Source: Sinorhizobium sp. 8-89 (GTDB taxonomy: Bacteria > Pseudomonadota > Alphaproteobacteria > Rhizobiales > Rhizobiaceae). From it: a stretch of DNA of 64,000 nucleotides. The stretch spans positions 1 to 64,000 of the forward strand of contig NZ_JASKLR010000004.1 in NCBI RefSeq assembly GCF_030124325.1, in the 5' to 3' direction. Position numbers and translations under genes: made by a program. Of the stretch, positions 32,515 to 41,493 are shown one piece after another. Position 1 is the stretch's first letter. Every line of letters begins with the position of its first letter. The notes beneath the pieces were generated by a model. The model was given only the letters and a program-made list of their open reading frames with translations. It made no database searches and was not told the DNA's origin.

Positions 32515-33159
32515 TCAAGGCGTCACCGGCATCGCATCACGCCGCATTTCCTGTGCATAATAGGCCCAGAACAGCCGGGCGGCGACGCTGCGCCACGGTG
32601 ACCAGGAGGTCGCGAGCGAATCGATCTCGCTTGCCGTCGGGCGATCGAAGTCGAGCGCGTGGCCGATGGCGTTCTGCAGGGCAACGTCGCCGGATGGAAA
32701 GACGTCCGGGTGGCCCGCGCAGAAAAGCAGGTAGACTTCTGCCGTCCAGCGGCCAACGCCCTTGATCGCCGTCAGTTCGCGAACAGCAACAGCGGCGTCC
32801 GCATCGCAGATGGCGTCGAGGTCGATCTCGCCTGCATGTGCCGCCGCTGCGACGCGACGCAGGGTGTCGGCCTTGGCGCGGGAAAGACCGAACTGCCGGC
32901 AATCTTCATCGCCAAGCGAAAGGACTGCGGCCGGACTGATCTCACCGAGGGAGGCTTCCATGCGCCGCCAGATCGCGGCAGCACTCGCCTTCGAGACCAT
33001 TTGCGAAACGATGATGTTGGCAAGACCGCGGTAGCCGGGATCGGTGCGCCTGAGCGGCACCGGCCCTGCCTTGGCGACCACATGCTCGAGACGGGCGTCG
33101 AGCATCATCAGACCGGCAAGCCCGGCCTCGACGTCCTCGTGTGTCCGGATGATCCGCAT
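32515..33159 (-). CDS. DNA-3-methyladenine glycosylase II-type (HhH-GPD)
   Basis: A 214-residue base-excision repair glycosylase that removes alkylated bases. The helix-hairpin-helix is AIKGVGRWTAEV (131-142) and the catalytic aspartate is most likely D158 in HPDVFPSGDVALQNA. It lacks the N-terminal domain of E. coli AlkA, matching the short alphaproteobacterial form. The ATG at 33159 follows GGAGGGCGT. A RIME copy separates it from divergent gluQRS. Substrate range is inferred from the family. Confidence 0.9.
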   Translation of the reverse strand: MRIIRTHEDVEAGLAGLMMLDARLEHVVAKAGPVPLRRTDPGYRGLANIIVSQMVSKASAAAIWRRMEASLGEISPAAVLSLGDEDCRQFGLSRAKADTLRRVAAAAHAGEIDLDAICDADAAVAVRELTAIKGVGRWTAEVYLLFCAGHPDVFPSGDVALQNAIGHALDFDRPTASEIDSLATSWSPWRSVAARLFWAYYAQEMRRDAMPVTP

Positions 33160-33169
33160 ACGCCCTCCA

Positions 33170-33273
33170 CTGCATGTCTCCTTAAATCGTAACCGATTTA
33201 AGGAGAAAAACATGCAGCACTTCAAAGTGCTACAGCGATCTTTGTGCGTCTGAGAAGACGCACGGCGCTGTAG
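33170..33273 (+). repeat. RIME1-type element, copy 6
   Basis: Palindrome A (CTGCATGTCTCCTTAAATCG ... AACATGCAG) and palindrome B (CTACAGCGATC ... GGCGCTGTAG) between divergently oriented genes. Both arms are well preserved. Confidence 0.8.
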
Positions 33274-33316
33274 AAAGCGGGTGACGTTTATACCTCTTCC
33301 ATGCCAAAGGGAACCG

Positions 33317-34213
33317 ATGCCCATTTTGCCAGAGCAACCCGTTTTTCGCTTCGCGCCGAGCCCCAACGGCCTGCTGCACCTCGGTCACGCCCTGTCCGCC
33401 ATCCTCAATCATGACATGGCGGCCGCCACGAATGGACGCTTCCTCTTGAGGATTGAAGACATCGACCGGGCGCGCTGCCGTCCGGAATTCGAAGCGGCGA
33501 TCATCGAGGATCTCGCCTGGTTGGGGCTTGCCTGGGAACAGCCAGTCCGGCGCCAGTCAGACCATCTCGATCTTTACGCTGAGACGCTTCAGCGCCTGCG
33601 GACCATGGGCGTCGTCTATCCGTCCATCATGACCCGCGGCGAGATCCGCTCAGCCGTGGCTGCGGCAGAAGCCGATGGCGTGGTCTGGCCGCGCGATCCG
33701 GACGGATCGCCTCTCTATCCGGGCTACGAGCGCGAGCTCTCGCCTCGCGGGCAGGCCGCTCTTGCCGCCGGCGAGCGGCCCTATGCCTGGCGCCTCGACG
33801 TCGCCAAGGCAATCAAGCTCGTTGCCGAACCGCTGACATGGCAGGAAACGGGGGCCGGCCCGGCAGGTGAAACGAGCCTGATCACAGCCGATCCGGCCGG
33901 TTGGGGCGACGTCATCCTTTCGCGCTCGGATGCGCCCTCGAGTTACCATCTCTCGGTGGTGGTCGATGACGCCCTGCAGGGCATCACCCATGTAGTGCGC
34001 GGGCGCGACCTCTATCATGCAACCTCCGTCCACCGTCTGCTGCAACGGCTTCTCGATCTGCCGGAGCCGGTTTACCACCACCACCGTCTTGTTCTTGGAC
34101 CGGACGGGCGGAAATTGTCGAAGAGCAATCAGGACACGGGCATTGCCGCCTTCCGCGTCGCCGGGCGCTCGCCGGCGGACGTCCGCGCCATGGTCCGCGA
34201 GGGCGCATCATGA
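33317..34213 (+). CDS. gluQRS: Glutamyl-Q tRNA(Asp) synthetase
   Basis: A truncated glutamyl-tRNA synthetase paralogue that attaches glutamate to the queuosine base of tRNA(Asp). The 298-residue protein keeps the class I core: the HIGH-like motif HLGH at 21-24 within FAPSPNGLLHLGHA and the KMSKS-like KLSKSNQD near residue 266. The anticodon-binding domain of GltX is absent. The ATG at 33317 gives the usual N-terminus (VFRFAPSPNG). A queuosine-precursor transporter gene (62.3 kb) is also present in the window, although far away. Confidence 0.93.
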   Translation: MPILPEQPVFRFAPSPNGLLHLGHALSAILNHDMAAATNGRFLLRIEDIDRARCRPEFEAAIIEDLAWLGLAWEQPVRRQSDHLDLYAETLQRLRTMGVVYPSIMTRGEIRSAVAAAEADGVVWPRDPDGSPLYPGYERELSPRGQAALAAGERPYAWRLDVAKAIKLVAEPLTWQETGAGPAGETSLITADPAGWGDVILSRSDAPSSYHLSVVVDDALQGITHVVRGRDLYHATSVHRLLQRLLDLPEPVYHHHRLVLGPDGRKLSKSNQDTGIAAFRVAGRSPADVRAMVREGAS

Positions 34214-34273
34214 ACCGCGGTCGCCCGCTTCCCGCACCGGCTCATGTGGATCGCGATTATTGCAAGCCGGCGG

Positions 34274-35149
34274 TCACTCGTCCCGCGTCGTCTGAAAGCT
34301 GCGCATGACCATGCGTCTCACCCTGAACTTCATGATTGCGGCGTTGATCTCCGCGCCGATGATGAAGATGGCACCAATCATGTAAAGGAAAACGAGCACG
34401 ATCACGACCGAGGCGAGACCGGCATAGGTCGCGACGTAATTGGAGAAGGTCGAGATGTAAGAAGCGAAGGCATAGGCGCCGACCGACCACAGGAGCAGCG
34501 TCAGAACGATGCCGGGCAGCACGTCGACGACTTTGCGGTGGCCGGCCGGTAGCCACAGATGCGACACCAGAAGCCCGCAAGTCACCATCACCAGCGCCAG
34601 CGCCAACCCCCAATTGTCCACCGTCGCCAGCACCGCGTCGAGCCAAGGCAGCCACTCGTCGGCATTGCGGACGGCGAGCGGCACGGCGACGAGCACGATG
34701 CTGACGGCAGCGAGAATGAGGACGGCCGCGAGCACGAAGGCAAGGCTGGAGAGGCGGGTGAAGTACCAGGGGCGGCTTTCCGCGACCCTATAGGCTCTGT
34801 TGAGTGCGATCCGGAGCGCTTCGACCCCATTCGAGGCAAAATAGGCGGCCGCCAGCACCGAAATGGTGAGCAGGCCGCCGCGCTGAACTGTCAGCACCTC
34901 CACGATCTCGTCCGCGACGGGTTTCGCGATCGATTCCGGCCACGCATCGAAAATCAGATGGACGGCGGTCACGGCAAATTGGTCGGCGCCGAGAAAGCTG
35001 CCGAGTGCCGTACCGAAAATCAGGAACGGAAAGACGGCCATCAGAGAGGAAAGCGCAACGTGGCTTGCCATCGCCCAGCCGTCGTCCTCGCTGAAATGCC
35101 AGAGCGCATCGAATATGACCTTCCAGATGACGCGAACGAGGGCTGGCAT
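34274..35149 (-). CDS. YihY/virulence factor BrkB family membrane protein
   Basis: A 291-residue inner-membrane protein with about six hydrophobic segments. The conserved family elements are present: DDGWAMASHVALSSLMAVFP near the N-terminus, YFASNGVEALRIALNRAYR in the middle, and LFLYMIGAIFIIGAEINAAI near the end. The family was once called ribonuclease BN, wrongly; the function is unresolved. The ATG at 35149 follows GGAGATGGA; longer readings overlap the promoter side of the SDR gene. It is divergent from the SDR gene. Confidence 0.9.
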   Translation of the reverse strand: MPALVRVIWKVIFDALWHFSEDDGWAMASHVALSSLMAVFPFLIFGTALGSFLGADQFAVTAVHLIFDAWPESIAKPVADEIVEVLTVQRGGLLTISVLAAAYFASNGVEALRIALNRAYRVAESRPWYFTRLSSLAFVLAAVLILAAVSIVLVAVPLAVRNADEWLPWLDAVLATVDNWGLALALVMVTCGLLVSHLWLPAGHRKVVDVLPGIVLTLLLWSVGAYAFASYISTFSNYVATYAGLASVVIVLVFLYMIGAIFIIGAEINAAIMKFRVRRMVMRSFQTTRDE

Positions 35150-35267
35150 TCCATCTCCGAGCTTGCGGCATCCACTCGAAATGACGCGAGTGTACACATG
35201 CAATTCAATTTGTATCCCAGCGATGAATATGGGAAACGGGGGATGGATTTCTACAGGAATCGACCGG

Positions 35268-36101
35268 ATGCCCGATCGCCCCGCCATCATCGTCACCGGC
35301 TGTTCTTCCGGCATCGGAGCCTATTGCGCCCGCGCCCTGAAGACGGACGGCTGGCGGGTATTCGCGACCGTTCGCCAGCCGCAAGATCAGGCGGAACTGG
35401 AGGCCGAGGGCATCGAAACCTTCATCATGGATTACACCAGACCGGAAACGATCATAGCGCTTGTGGAGGCTGTGATGGCCCGTTCCGGCGGGCGGATCGA
35501 TGCCCTCTTCAACAACGGTGCCTATGGCCAGGCGGGCGCGGTCGAGGATCTTCCGCCGGAGGCGCTCAGGCTGCAGCTCGAAACCAACGTCGTCGGCTGG
35601 CATGACCTGACGCGCCGCGTGATACCGGCGATGCGCGCACGCGGCCATGGTCGCATCGTCCAGTGTTCCTCGATTCTCGGCATCGTCCCCTATCGCTGGC
35701 GCGGCGCGTATAATGCCTCGAAATTTGCACTCGAGGGACTGTCGCTGACCCTGAGAATGGAGCTTGCCGGCAGCGGCGTCGACGTCAGCCTGATCGAGCC
35801 CGGGCCGATCGCGTCGAAATTCACGGCCAATGCGATACCCTACATCGAGCGTTTCATCGATCTCAAGAATTCCGTCCATCGCACGGAGTACGAGCGGCAG
35901 ATGCGACGCCTGCGCGGCGAAAGCAAACCGGCGTCCGGCAAGCTCGGGCCTGAGGCGGTCTATGTTGTCTTGAAACATGCGCTGACGTCACGCAGGCCGC
36001 GGCCGCACTATATAGTAACAAGACCCGCCAAGCAGGGTGCGCTGCTGAAGAAACTCCTGCCGGCCGCTCTGTTCTATCGCATCATCGGCCGCCTCGGCTG
36101 A
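35268..36101 (+). CDS. Short-chain dehydrogenase/reductase
   Basis: A 277-residue NAD(P)-dependent oxidoreductase with the cofactor loop TGCSSGIG (10-17), NNGAYG (82-87), catalytic serines at 134-135, and YNASK (Y148, K152). The extended C-terminus resembles SDRs acting on hydrophobic substrates such as steroid or retinol-like alcohols, although the real substrate is unknown. The ATG at 35268 lies after AGGAA. It starts a rightward series with a HIG1-like protein, an adenosyltransferase, a rhomboid and etfBA. Confidence 0.9.
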   Translation: MPDRPAIIVTGCSSGIGAYCARALKTDGWRVFATVRQPQDQAELEAEGIETFIMDYTRPETIIALVEAVMARSGGRIDALFNNGAYGQAGAVEDLPPEALRLQLETNVVGWHDLTRRVIPAMRARGHGRIVQCSSILGIVPYRWRGAYNASKFALEGLSLTLRMELAGSGVDVSLIEPGPIASKFTANAIPYIERFIDLKNSVHRTEYERQMRRLRGESKPASGKLGPEAVYVVLKHALTSRRPRPHYIVTRPAKQGALLKKLLPAALFYRIIGRLG

Positions 36102-36122
36102 CCGAATCGGAGGATATTCATC

Positions 36123-36326
36123 ATGTCCAGTTTCTTCACCGGCCTGACCCTGCTCGTCATGGGCCTGGTCGTCATCGTCCTGATCCGAGGTCTCTTCAAC
36201 ATGGCCACGGGCGGCAGCGGCAACACGTCAAACAAGCTGATGCAGGCGCGTATCGTCCTGCAGGCGATCGCCATCGCTCTGATCATGCTGACACTTTGGA
36301 TCACCGGCGGCGGACGGCCGAGTTAA
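36123..36326 (+). CDS. Twin-transmembrane protein, HIG1-like
   Basis: A 67-residue membrane protein with two hydrophobic helices (about 5-26 and 46-61) joined by a short polar loop rich in Gly, Asn and Lys. This is the form of small HIG1-domain or twin-TM proteins of alphaproteobacteria, related to factors that associate with respiratory complexes. GGAGG precedes the ATG closely. It begins 21 bp after the SDR gene and ends 17 bp before the adenosyltransferase gene, so the three are likely co-transcribed. Function here is not known. Confidence 0.85.
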   Translation: MSSFFTGLTLLVMGLVVIVLIRGLFNMATGGSGNTSNKLMQARIVLQAIAIALIMLTLWITGGGRPS

Positions 36327-36343
36327 GCGCAGGCGGCGGCACC

Positions 36344-36922
36344 ATGGTAAGGCTCAACAAGATCTACACGAGAACCGGCGACAACGGCACCACAAGCCTC
36401 GTTTCCGGGCCGCGCCGTCCGAAGTCCGACCTTCGCGTCGAGGCTTACGGAACGGTCGACGAGGCGAACGCGCTGGTCGGCCTCGCGCGCCTCCATACCG
36501 GCGACATCGCCGAACTCGACGCAATGCTGATGCGCATTCAGAACGACCTTTTCGACCTCGGCGCGGACCTTGCGACGCCCGACACCGGCGAGAAGCAGGA
36601 CCATGAGCCGCTGAGGATCGCCGCCGCCCAGGTCACAAGACTCGAAGCGGAGATAGACCGCCTCAATGCCGAACTCGAGCCCCTGCGTTCTTTCGTGTTG
36701 CCGGCCGGCAGCCCGGCTTCCGCGGCCCTGCATGTAGCCCGCACCGTCGCGCGCCGCGCCGAACGGCAGATGGTGGCGCTTGGGCAGACGGCCGGCGAGA
36801 TCGTCAGCCGCGATGCAATCGCCTATATCAATCGTCTCTCGGACTTCCTTTTCGTCGCGGCCCGCTGGGCAAATGACAAGGGACGTGCCGATGTGCTTTG
36901 GGTTCCGGGCAAGAACAGATAA
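36344..36922 (+). CDS. Cob(I)alamin adenosyltransferase, PduO type
   Basis: Transfers the adenosyl group of ATP to reduced cobalamin to make coenzyme B12. The 192-residue protein has the PduO-type N-terminal ATP loop KIYTRTGDNGTTSLVSG and the C-terminal helix with LSDFLFVAARWAN. This group is unrelated to CobA/BtuR. The ATG at 36344 gives the standard start; upstream codons overlap the HIG1-like gene. Rhizobia need adenosylcobalamin for ribonucleotide reductase and methylmalonyl-CoA mutase; a link to the neighbouring acyl-CoA oxidation genes is possible. Confidence 0.93.
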   Translation: MVRLNKIYTRTGDNGTTSLVSGPRRPKSDLRVEAYGTVDEANALVGLARLHTGDIAELDAMLMRIQNDLFDLGADLATPDTGEKQDHEPLRIAAAQVTRLEAEIDRLNAELEPLRSFVLPAGSPASAALHVARTVARRAERQMVALGQTAGEIVSRDAIAYINRLSDFLFVAARWANDKGRADVLWVPGKNR

Positions 36923-36952
36923 CGTTCGTCAAGAATCGCGCTCGGGGGCCGC

Positions 36953-37744
36953 ATGTTCATACCGCTTCACGACAGGAACACGCTGAAGCACATACGCATG
37001 CAGTATGTGACGATCGCCCTGATCGCCACCAACATCGCCGTGTGGCTGGTTACCGGCCCGATCGCCACGGAGGAGTTCGCGAACGCGGCGGTGCTCGGGC
37101 TCGGCTACATCCCAGCAGTGATCTTCGACTACGCCAATCTCGATCCGTCGCTCGTGATCGTCCCCGACCAATTCACGTTCGTCACCTATTCGTTCCTGCA
37201 CGGCGACTTCATGCATCTGGCGATGAACATGTTGTTTCTCTGGGTGTTCGGCGACAATGTCGAGGACGCGCTCGGGCATTTTCGTTTCCTCGTCTTCTAC
37301 CTGCTGTGCGCGGCAGCAGGCGCGCTTGCACACGGACTGCTCGACCCCGCCTCCGAAGCGCCACTGATCGGCGCTTCCGGCGCCATCTCGGGCGTCGTCG
37401 CCGCCTACTTCCTGCTCCATCCGAAGGTGCGGGTCTGGGTGCTCGTCCTCTTCCGCATTCCATTGCCGTTGCCCGCCGCGATCCCGCTCGCTTTCTGGAT
37501 CGGCCAGCAATTCTTCATGCTGGTGGTCGACTCCGGCAACGGTGTCTCCTGGAGCGCTCATGTCGGCGGAATTGTTGCGGGGCTTCTGCTGGTGGTCATT
37601 TTGCGACGGCGCGGCGTTCCGCTTTTCGACCGCACGATCGTCACCCCGCGCGCCGTCGAGCATCGCGCGGAGCGAACCGACGAGATCAGCGCCAGCCCCA
37701 CTGGCACGAGAAAACCGCCTACACCTTGGGGACGTCCTACCTGA
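36953..37744 (+). CDS. Rhomboid family intramembrane serine protease
   Basis: A 263-residue protease of the membrane. The catalytic pair is visible: S142 in GASGAISG (140-147) and H203 in SAHVGG, with the conserved HxxxN of helix 2 (HGDFMHLAMNMLFLW). Six or so hydrophobic segments fit the basic rhomboid fold; the C-terminal 40 residues are cytoplasmic and polar. It lies 30 bp after the adenosyltransferase gene. The natural substrate is unknown. Confidence 0.92.
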   Translation: MFIPLHDRNTLKHIRMQYVTIALIATNIAVWLVTGPIATEEFANAAVLGLGYIPAVIFDYANLDPSLVIVPDQFTFVTYSFLHGDFMHLAMNMLFLWVFGDNVEDALGHFRFLVFYLLCAAAGALAHGLLDPASEAPLIGASGAISGVVAAYFLLHPKVRVWVLVLFRIPLPLPAAIPLAFWIGQQFFMLVVDSGNGVSWSAHVGGIVAGLLLVVILRRRGVPLFDRTIVTPRAVEHRAERTDEISASPTGTRKPPTPWGRPT

Positions 37745-37870
37745 GGCCTGATCTCGACGTGCCCTATTGGCGCCGATATAAAACGCGATTTCAATGCCTT
37801 GGCCCTGACGCGGATGGCGTCGTTCGGGCCGTTGGACGTTCCCGGCCTCACCTCTTGCCAGGCGGCATTC

Positions 37871-37890
37871 TTACGTGTACGTAAACGTAA
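37871..37890. promoter_or_regulatory. ACGT-rich inverted repeat, probable operator of etfBA
   Basis: TTACGTGTACGTAAACGTAA reads as TTACGT and ACGTAA half-sites around a GTAC-containing centre. It sits about 17 bp before a possible -10 (TATATC, 37907-37912), thus over the -35 region, and 146 bp before the etfB start. ACGT-containing palindromes of this size are known for regulators of fatty-acid and branched-chain amino-acid breakdown in proteobacteria; the specific regulator is not identified. Confidence 0.5.
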
Positions 37891-38035
37891 TTCCAAATCT
37901 CAGGATTATATCGATTTAGCTTCGCGGGCGACGATTGTAATTGGAGAAAAAACGCGTATCGATGTCGCCAACCGACAATCAGGCAGCTCTGTTAAGGGGC
38001 ATTTTCCTGCGAAAGCTCTTGGAGGGAATGAATCC

Positions 38036-38785
38036 ATGAAAGTACTTGTGACGGTGAAGCGGGTCGTCGACTACAACGTCAAGATCCGGGTGAAGGCGGA
38101 CGGTTCCGGCGTCGAGCTTGCCAATGTCAAGATGTCGATGAACCCGTTCGACGAGATCTCGGTCGAAGAGGCGCTGAGATTGAAGGAATCCGGCAAGGCG
38201 AGCGAAGTGGTTGTCGTCTCGGTCGGTCCGGCCAAGGCCGAAGAAACGCTCCGCACCGCGCTCGCCATGGGTGCCGACCGGGCGATCCTGGTCGAGACCG
38301 AAGACCAGGTCGAGCCGCTCGCCGTCGCCAAGATCGTCAAGGGTGTCGCCGAGGCGGAAGCGCCGGGGCTGATCATCGTCGGCAAGCAGGCGATCGACGA
38401 CGATTCGAACCAGACCGGCCAGATGCTCTCGGCGCTGCTCGGCTGGGCCCAGGGCACCTTTGCCTCCAAGGTCGAGATTGCCGACGGCAAGGCTCAGGTG
38501 ACGCGCGAGGTCGATGGCGGCCTGCAGACGGTGGAACTGAAGCTGCCGGCGGTGGTGACCACCGATCTCAGGCTGAACGAGCCGCGTTATGCCTCGCTGC
38601 CGAATATCATGAAAGCGAAGAAGAAGCCGCTCGACAAGAAGAGCCCGGCCGATTTCGGCGTCGACACGACGGCGCGGCTGAAGGTTTTGAAGACTGAAGA
38701 GCCGTCGGGCCGCAAGGCTGGCGTCAAGGTCAAGTCGGTTGCCGAGCTCGTCGAAAAGCTCAAGACCGAAGCCGGCGTTCTATAA
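38036..38785 (+). CDS. etfB: Electron transfer flavoprotein beta subunit
   Basis: Small subunit of ETF, which takes electrons from acyl-CoA and other dehydrogenases and hands them to ETF-ubiquinone oxidoreductase. The 249-residue protein starts [20 protein letters not shown], has the AMP-binding loop region ([27 protein letters not shown], in parts), and the recognition-loop stretch [27 protein letters not shown] lies 8 bp upstream of the ATG. The etfA gene follows after 24 bp. A 291-bp gap with an inverted repeat precedes it. Confidence 0.96.
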   Translation: MKVLVTVKRVVDYNVKIRVKADGSGVELANVKMSMNPFDEISVEEALRLKESGKASEVVVVSVGPAKAEETLRTALAMGADRAILVETEDQVEPLAVAKIVKGVAEAEAPGLIIVGKQAIDDDSNQTGQMLSALLGWAQGTFASKVEIADGKAQVTREVDGGLQTVELKLPAVVTTDLRLNEPRYASLPNIMKAKKKPLDKKSPADFGVDTTARLKVLKTEEPSGRKAGVKVKSVAELVEKLKTEAGVL

Positions 38786-38809
38786 CATCAGGAAAGGGAG
38801 ACACTACTC

Positions 38810-39739
38810 ATGGCCATTCTGCTTCTGGCTGACCACGACAATACGAACCTTTCCGACCAGACCGCCAAGGCGCTGACGGCAGCGACGAAGATTGGCGGCG
38901 ATGTGCATGTGCTGGTCGCCGGCGCTGGCGCCAAGGCCGTTGCCGAACAGGCGGCAAAGCTTGCCGGCGTCGCCAAGGTGCTGGTTGTCGACGATCAAAG
39001 CCTTGCCAACAATCTCGCCGAGCCGCTGGCGGCAACGATCGTTTCTCTCGCCGGCTCTTACGACACGCTCATTGCCGCCGCCACCTCGGTCGGCAAGAAC
39101 GTCATGCCGCGCGTCGCAGCGCTGCTCGACGTCTCGCAGGTGTCGGAAATCATCGAGGTGGTTTCCAGTGACACCTTCAAGCGGCCGATCTATGCCGGCA
39201 ACGCCATCCAGACCGTGCAGACGACCGAAGCGAAGAAAGTGATCACCGTCCGCACCGCCTCTTTCGCCGCCGCTCAGGAAGGCGGCTCGGCGCCGATCGA
39301 GACGGTCGCAGCCGCCACCAATCCTGGCCTTTCCAGCCACGTTTCCGATGCGCTGTCGTCCTCTGACCGGCCAGAACTGACCTCGGCGAAGATCATCATC
39401 TCCGGCGGTCGGGCGCTCGGCTCGTCGGAAAAGTTCAAGGAAGTGATCCTGCCGGTCGCCGACAAGCTCGGTGCGGCCGTCGGCGCCAGCCGCGCCGCCG
39501 TCGATGCCGGCTATGCCCCGAACGATTGGCAGGTCGGCCAAACCGGCAAGGTGGTCGCCCCCGACCTCTACATCGCCTGCGGCATTTCCGGCGCCATCCA
39601 GCATCTTGCCGGCATGAAGGATTCCAAGGTGATCGTCGCGATCAACAAGGACGAGGAAGCGCCGATCTTCCAGGTCGCCGACTACGGCCTCGTCGCCGAC
39701 CTCTTCGATGTCCTGCCGGAACTCGAAAAGGCGCTGTGA
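38810..39739 (+). CDS. etfA: Electron transfer flavoprotein alpha subunit
   Basis: Large, FAD-carrying subunit of ETF. The 309 residues comprise an N-terminal alpha/beta domain (1-180) and the C-terminal FAD domain with the signature [19 protein letters not shown] (about 243-261) and [20 protein letters not shown]. It is preceded by AAAGGGAGA and by etfB on the same transcript, and a strong terminator follows at 39811. Both subunits are of ordinary length, consistent with the housekeeping ETF of fatty-acid oxidation rather than the FixAB type. Confidence 0.96.
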   Translation: MAILLLADHDNTNLSDQTAKALTAATKIGGDVHVLVAGAGAKAVAEQAAKLAGVAKVLVVDDQSLANNLAEPLAATIVSLAGSYDTLIAAATSVGKNVMPRVAALLDVSQVSEIIEVVSSDTFKRPIYAGNAIQTVQTTEAKKVITVRTASFAAAQEGGSAPIETVAAATNPGLSSHVSDALSSSDRPELTSAKIIISGGRALGSSEKFKEVILPVADKLGAAVGASRAAVDAGYAPNDWQVGQTGKVVAPDLYIACGISGAIQHLAGMKDSKVIVAINKDEEAPIFQVADYGLVADLFDVLPELEKAL

Positions 39740-39810
39740 CCGCGCGTAAAACGCGTTTACCTCCGGCATGAAAAAGGCTGGAAAAAGCGCGGGCTTGGCA
39801 TTAACAATCG

Positions 39811-39842
39811 TACCGGGCCGGCCCAATCGGCCCGGTATTTTT
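39811..39842 (+). terminator. Intrinsic terminator of etfBA
   Basis: A 10-bp perfect stem (TACCGGGCCG / CGGCCCGGTA) with a 7-nt loop followed by TTTTT. It separates etfBA from the 3-hydroxybutyryl-CoA dehydrogenase gene. Confidence 0.9.
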
Positions 39843-39895
39843 ATATCTGCGGCAGCAAAGCCGCCGAAATCTCTTGAAGATGGATGTTCGCTTCG

Positions 39896-40768
39896 ATGAT
39901 CAAGACTGTCGGAATTATTGGCGCTGGGCAGATGGGCTGCGGTATTGCCCATGTTTCAGCAGCGGCCGGATACAAGGTACAGCTCTACGATCTTGCTGCG
40001 GACCGCATCGAGGCCGGGCTTGCCACCATCAACGGCAATCTCGCCCGTCAGGTTTCCTCCGGCAAGATGACCGACGAGGACCGCAAGAAGGCGCTCTCCC
40101 TGATCAAGGGTTCCGCCGACATGAACGATCTCTCGCAGGCCGATCTCGTCATTGAGGCGGTGACGGAAGACGAAACGGTCAAACGCAAGATCTACGGGCA
40201 GGTTTGTCCGCTTATGAAAGCGGAAGCGATTCTCGCGACCAACACCTCTTCGCTGTCGATCACGCGGCTCGCTTCCGCGACCGATCGTCCGGAGCGCTTC
40301 ATGGGCATCCACTTCATGAATCCGGTGCCGGTGATGAAACTGGTCGAATTGGTGCGCGGCATCGCGACCGAGGAAGAAACGTTCAAGGCCGCGAAGGAAT
40401 TCGTCGCCCATCTCGACAAGACAGTCACCGTAGCGGAAGACTTTCCCGCCTTCATCGTCAACCGCATCCTGCTGCCGATGATCAACGAGGCGATCTATAC
40501 GCTTTACGAGGGTGTCGGCACCGTCGAAGCCATCGACACGGCAATGAAACTCGGTGCAAACCATCCGATGGGGCCACTGCAATTGGCCGACTTCATCGGT
40601 CTCGATACCTGCCTGTCGATCATGCAGGTGCTGCACGATGGCTTGGCGGACTCGAAGTACCGCCCCTGCCCGCTGCTGGTCAAATATGTCGAGGCTGGTT
40701 GGCTTGGCCGCAAGTCAGGCCGCGGCTTCTACGACTATCGCGGCGACGTTCCCGTTCCGACGCGCTGA
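39896..40768 (+). CDS. 3-hydroxybutyryl-CoA dehydrogenase
   Basis: NAD(P)-dependent oxidation of 3-hydroxyacyl-CoA or the reverse, reducing acetoacetyl-CoA. The 290-residue protein has the Rossmann loop GAGQMGCGIAHV (9-20), S118 of the NTSSLSI motif, and the catalytic pair H139/E151 in GIHFMNPVPVMKLVELVRG. The length fits the stand-alone bacterial enzyme rather than the FadB fusion. ATG 39896 is chosen; ATG 39884 is in frame four codons earlier. The terminator upstream implies its own promoter between 39843 and 39895. The stop lies only 3 bp from the stop of the opposing tlpA gene. Confidence 0.94.
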   Translation: MIKTVGIIGAGQMGCGIAHVSAAAGYKVQLYDLAADRIEAGLATINGNLARQVSSGKMTDEDRKKALSLIKGSADMNDLSQADLVIEAVTEDETVKRKIYGQVCPLMKAEAILATNTSSLSITRLASATDRPERFMGIHFMNPVPVMKLVELVRGIATEEETFKAAKEFVAHLDKTVTVAEDFPAFIVNRILLPMINEAIYTLYEGVGTVEAIDTAMKLGANHPMGPLQLADFIGLDTCLSIMQVLHDGLADSKYRPCPLLVKYVEAGWLGRKSGRGFYDYRGDVPVPTR

Positions 40769-40771
40769 CGG

Positions 40772-41467
40772 TCAACTCCCGGCCATCGAGCCGAGCGCTG
40801 CCTCGATGAGCCGCTTGGCATCCTCGCTGTCCCAGGCGGCGGGACCGTTCATCGATCCGATCAAGCAGCCCTTCTCGTCGAGAAGCACTGTTGCCGGAAG
40901 GCCGAAGGCGAGGCCCTCCTTCTTGAGCGTGTTGAAGACGCCCATCGACGCGTCACGGTAGTAGCGGAGTTCGCGAACGCCGATCTCGTCGAGGAAGGCC
41001 TTCTGCTTGTCGTCGTCGCCAGTATCGATGTTGACCGCAACGACCTCGAAGCGGTCGCCGCCGAGCGCCTTCTGCAGCCCATTCAAGGCCGGCATCTCTT
41101 CCCTGCAGGGCACGCACCAGGTTGCCCAAAGATTGACGAGGATCGTCTTGCCGGCAAAGGCCGCGAGCGTCAGCGGTGTACCATCCGGCCCCTTGAAGTC
41201 GAGGCCGCCGATTGGACGCGGATCGGCCGCCGGCGTCATGGCCGCAACCTGCCCTTTCATGAAGGGAGTCAGCGAGGCGATTTTCTGTTTGGCTTGCGGG
41301 CAGCTCCCGCCTTGAGCCGTTAACGGTGCAGCGCCATCGCCAGGCCCTACGGCATTGCCAGACCCCGTCTCCTTCACGTATACCGCAGCCGCGCCGACGA
41401 TCACGCCGAAAAGGGCGGCAAGCGCGAACAACCTGATGGCCAGCGGACTTTTCTTCTGGTCTGGCAT
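40772..41467 (-). CDS. tlpA: TlpA family thiol-disulfide reductase
   Basis: A membrane-anchored periplasmic thioredoxin-like protein, similar to TlpA of Bradyrhizobium, which reduces copper chaperones and cytochrome oxidase subunit II during biogenesis. The 231-residue protein has an N-terminal anchor (about 10-30) and the redox site WATWCVPC (C118, C121); the conserved [15 protein letters not shown] follows. GGAG precedes the ATG at 41467. Its start codon is only 26 bp from that of divergent argH. Function as an assembly factor here is inferred. Confidence 0.92.
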   Translation of the reverse strand: MPDQKKSPLAIRLFALAALFGVIVGAAAVYVKETGSGNAVGPGDGAAPLTAQGGSCPQAKQKIASLTPFMKGQVAAMTPAADPRPIGGLDFKGPDGTPLTLAAFAGKTILVNLWATWCVPCREEMPALNGLQKALGGDRFEVVAVNIDTGDDDKQKAFLDEIGVRELRYYRDASMGVFNTLKKEGLAFGLPATVLLDEKGCLIGSMNGPAAWDSEDAKRLIEAALGSMAGS

Positions 41468-41493
41468 TTCATTCTCCAAGGGCGGGCATCCTC

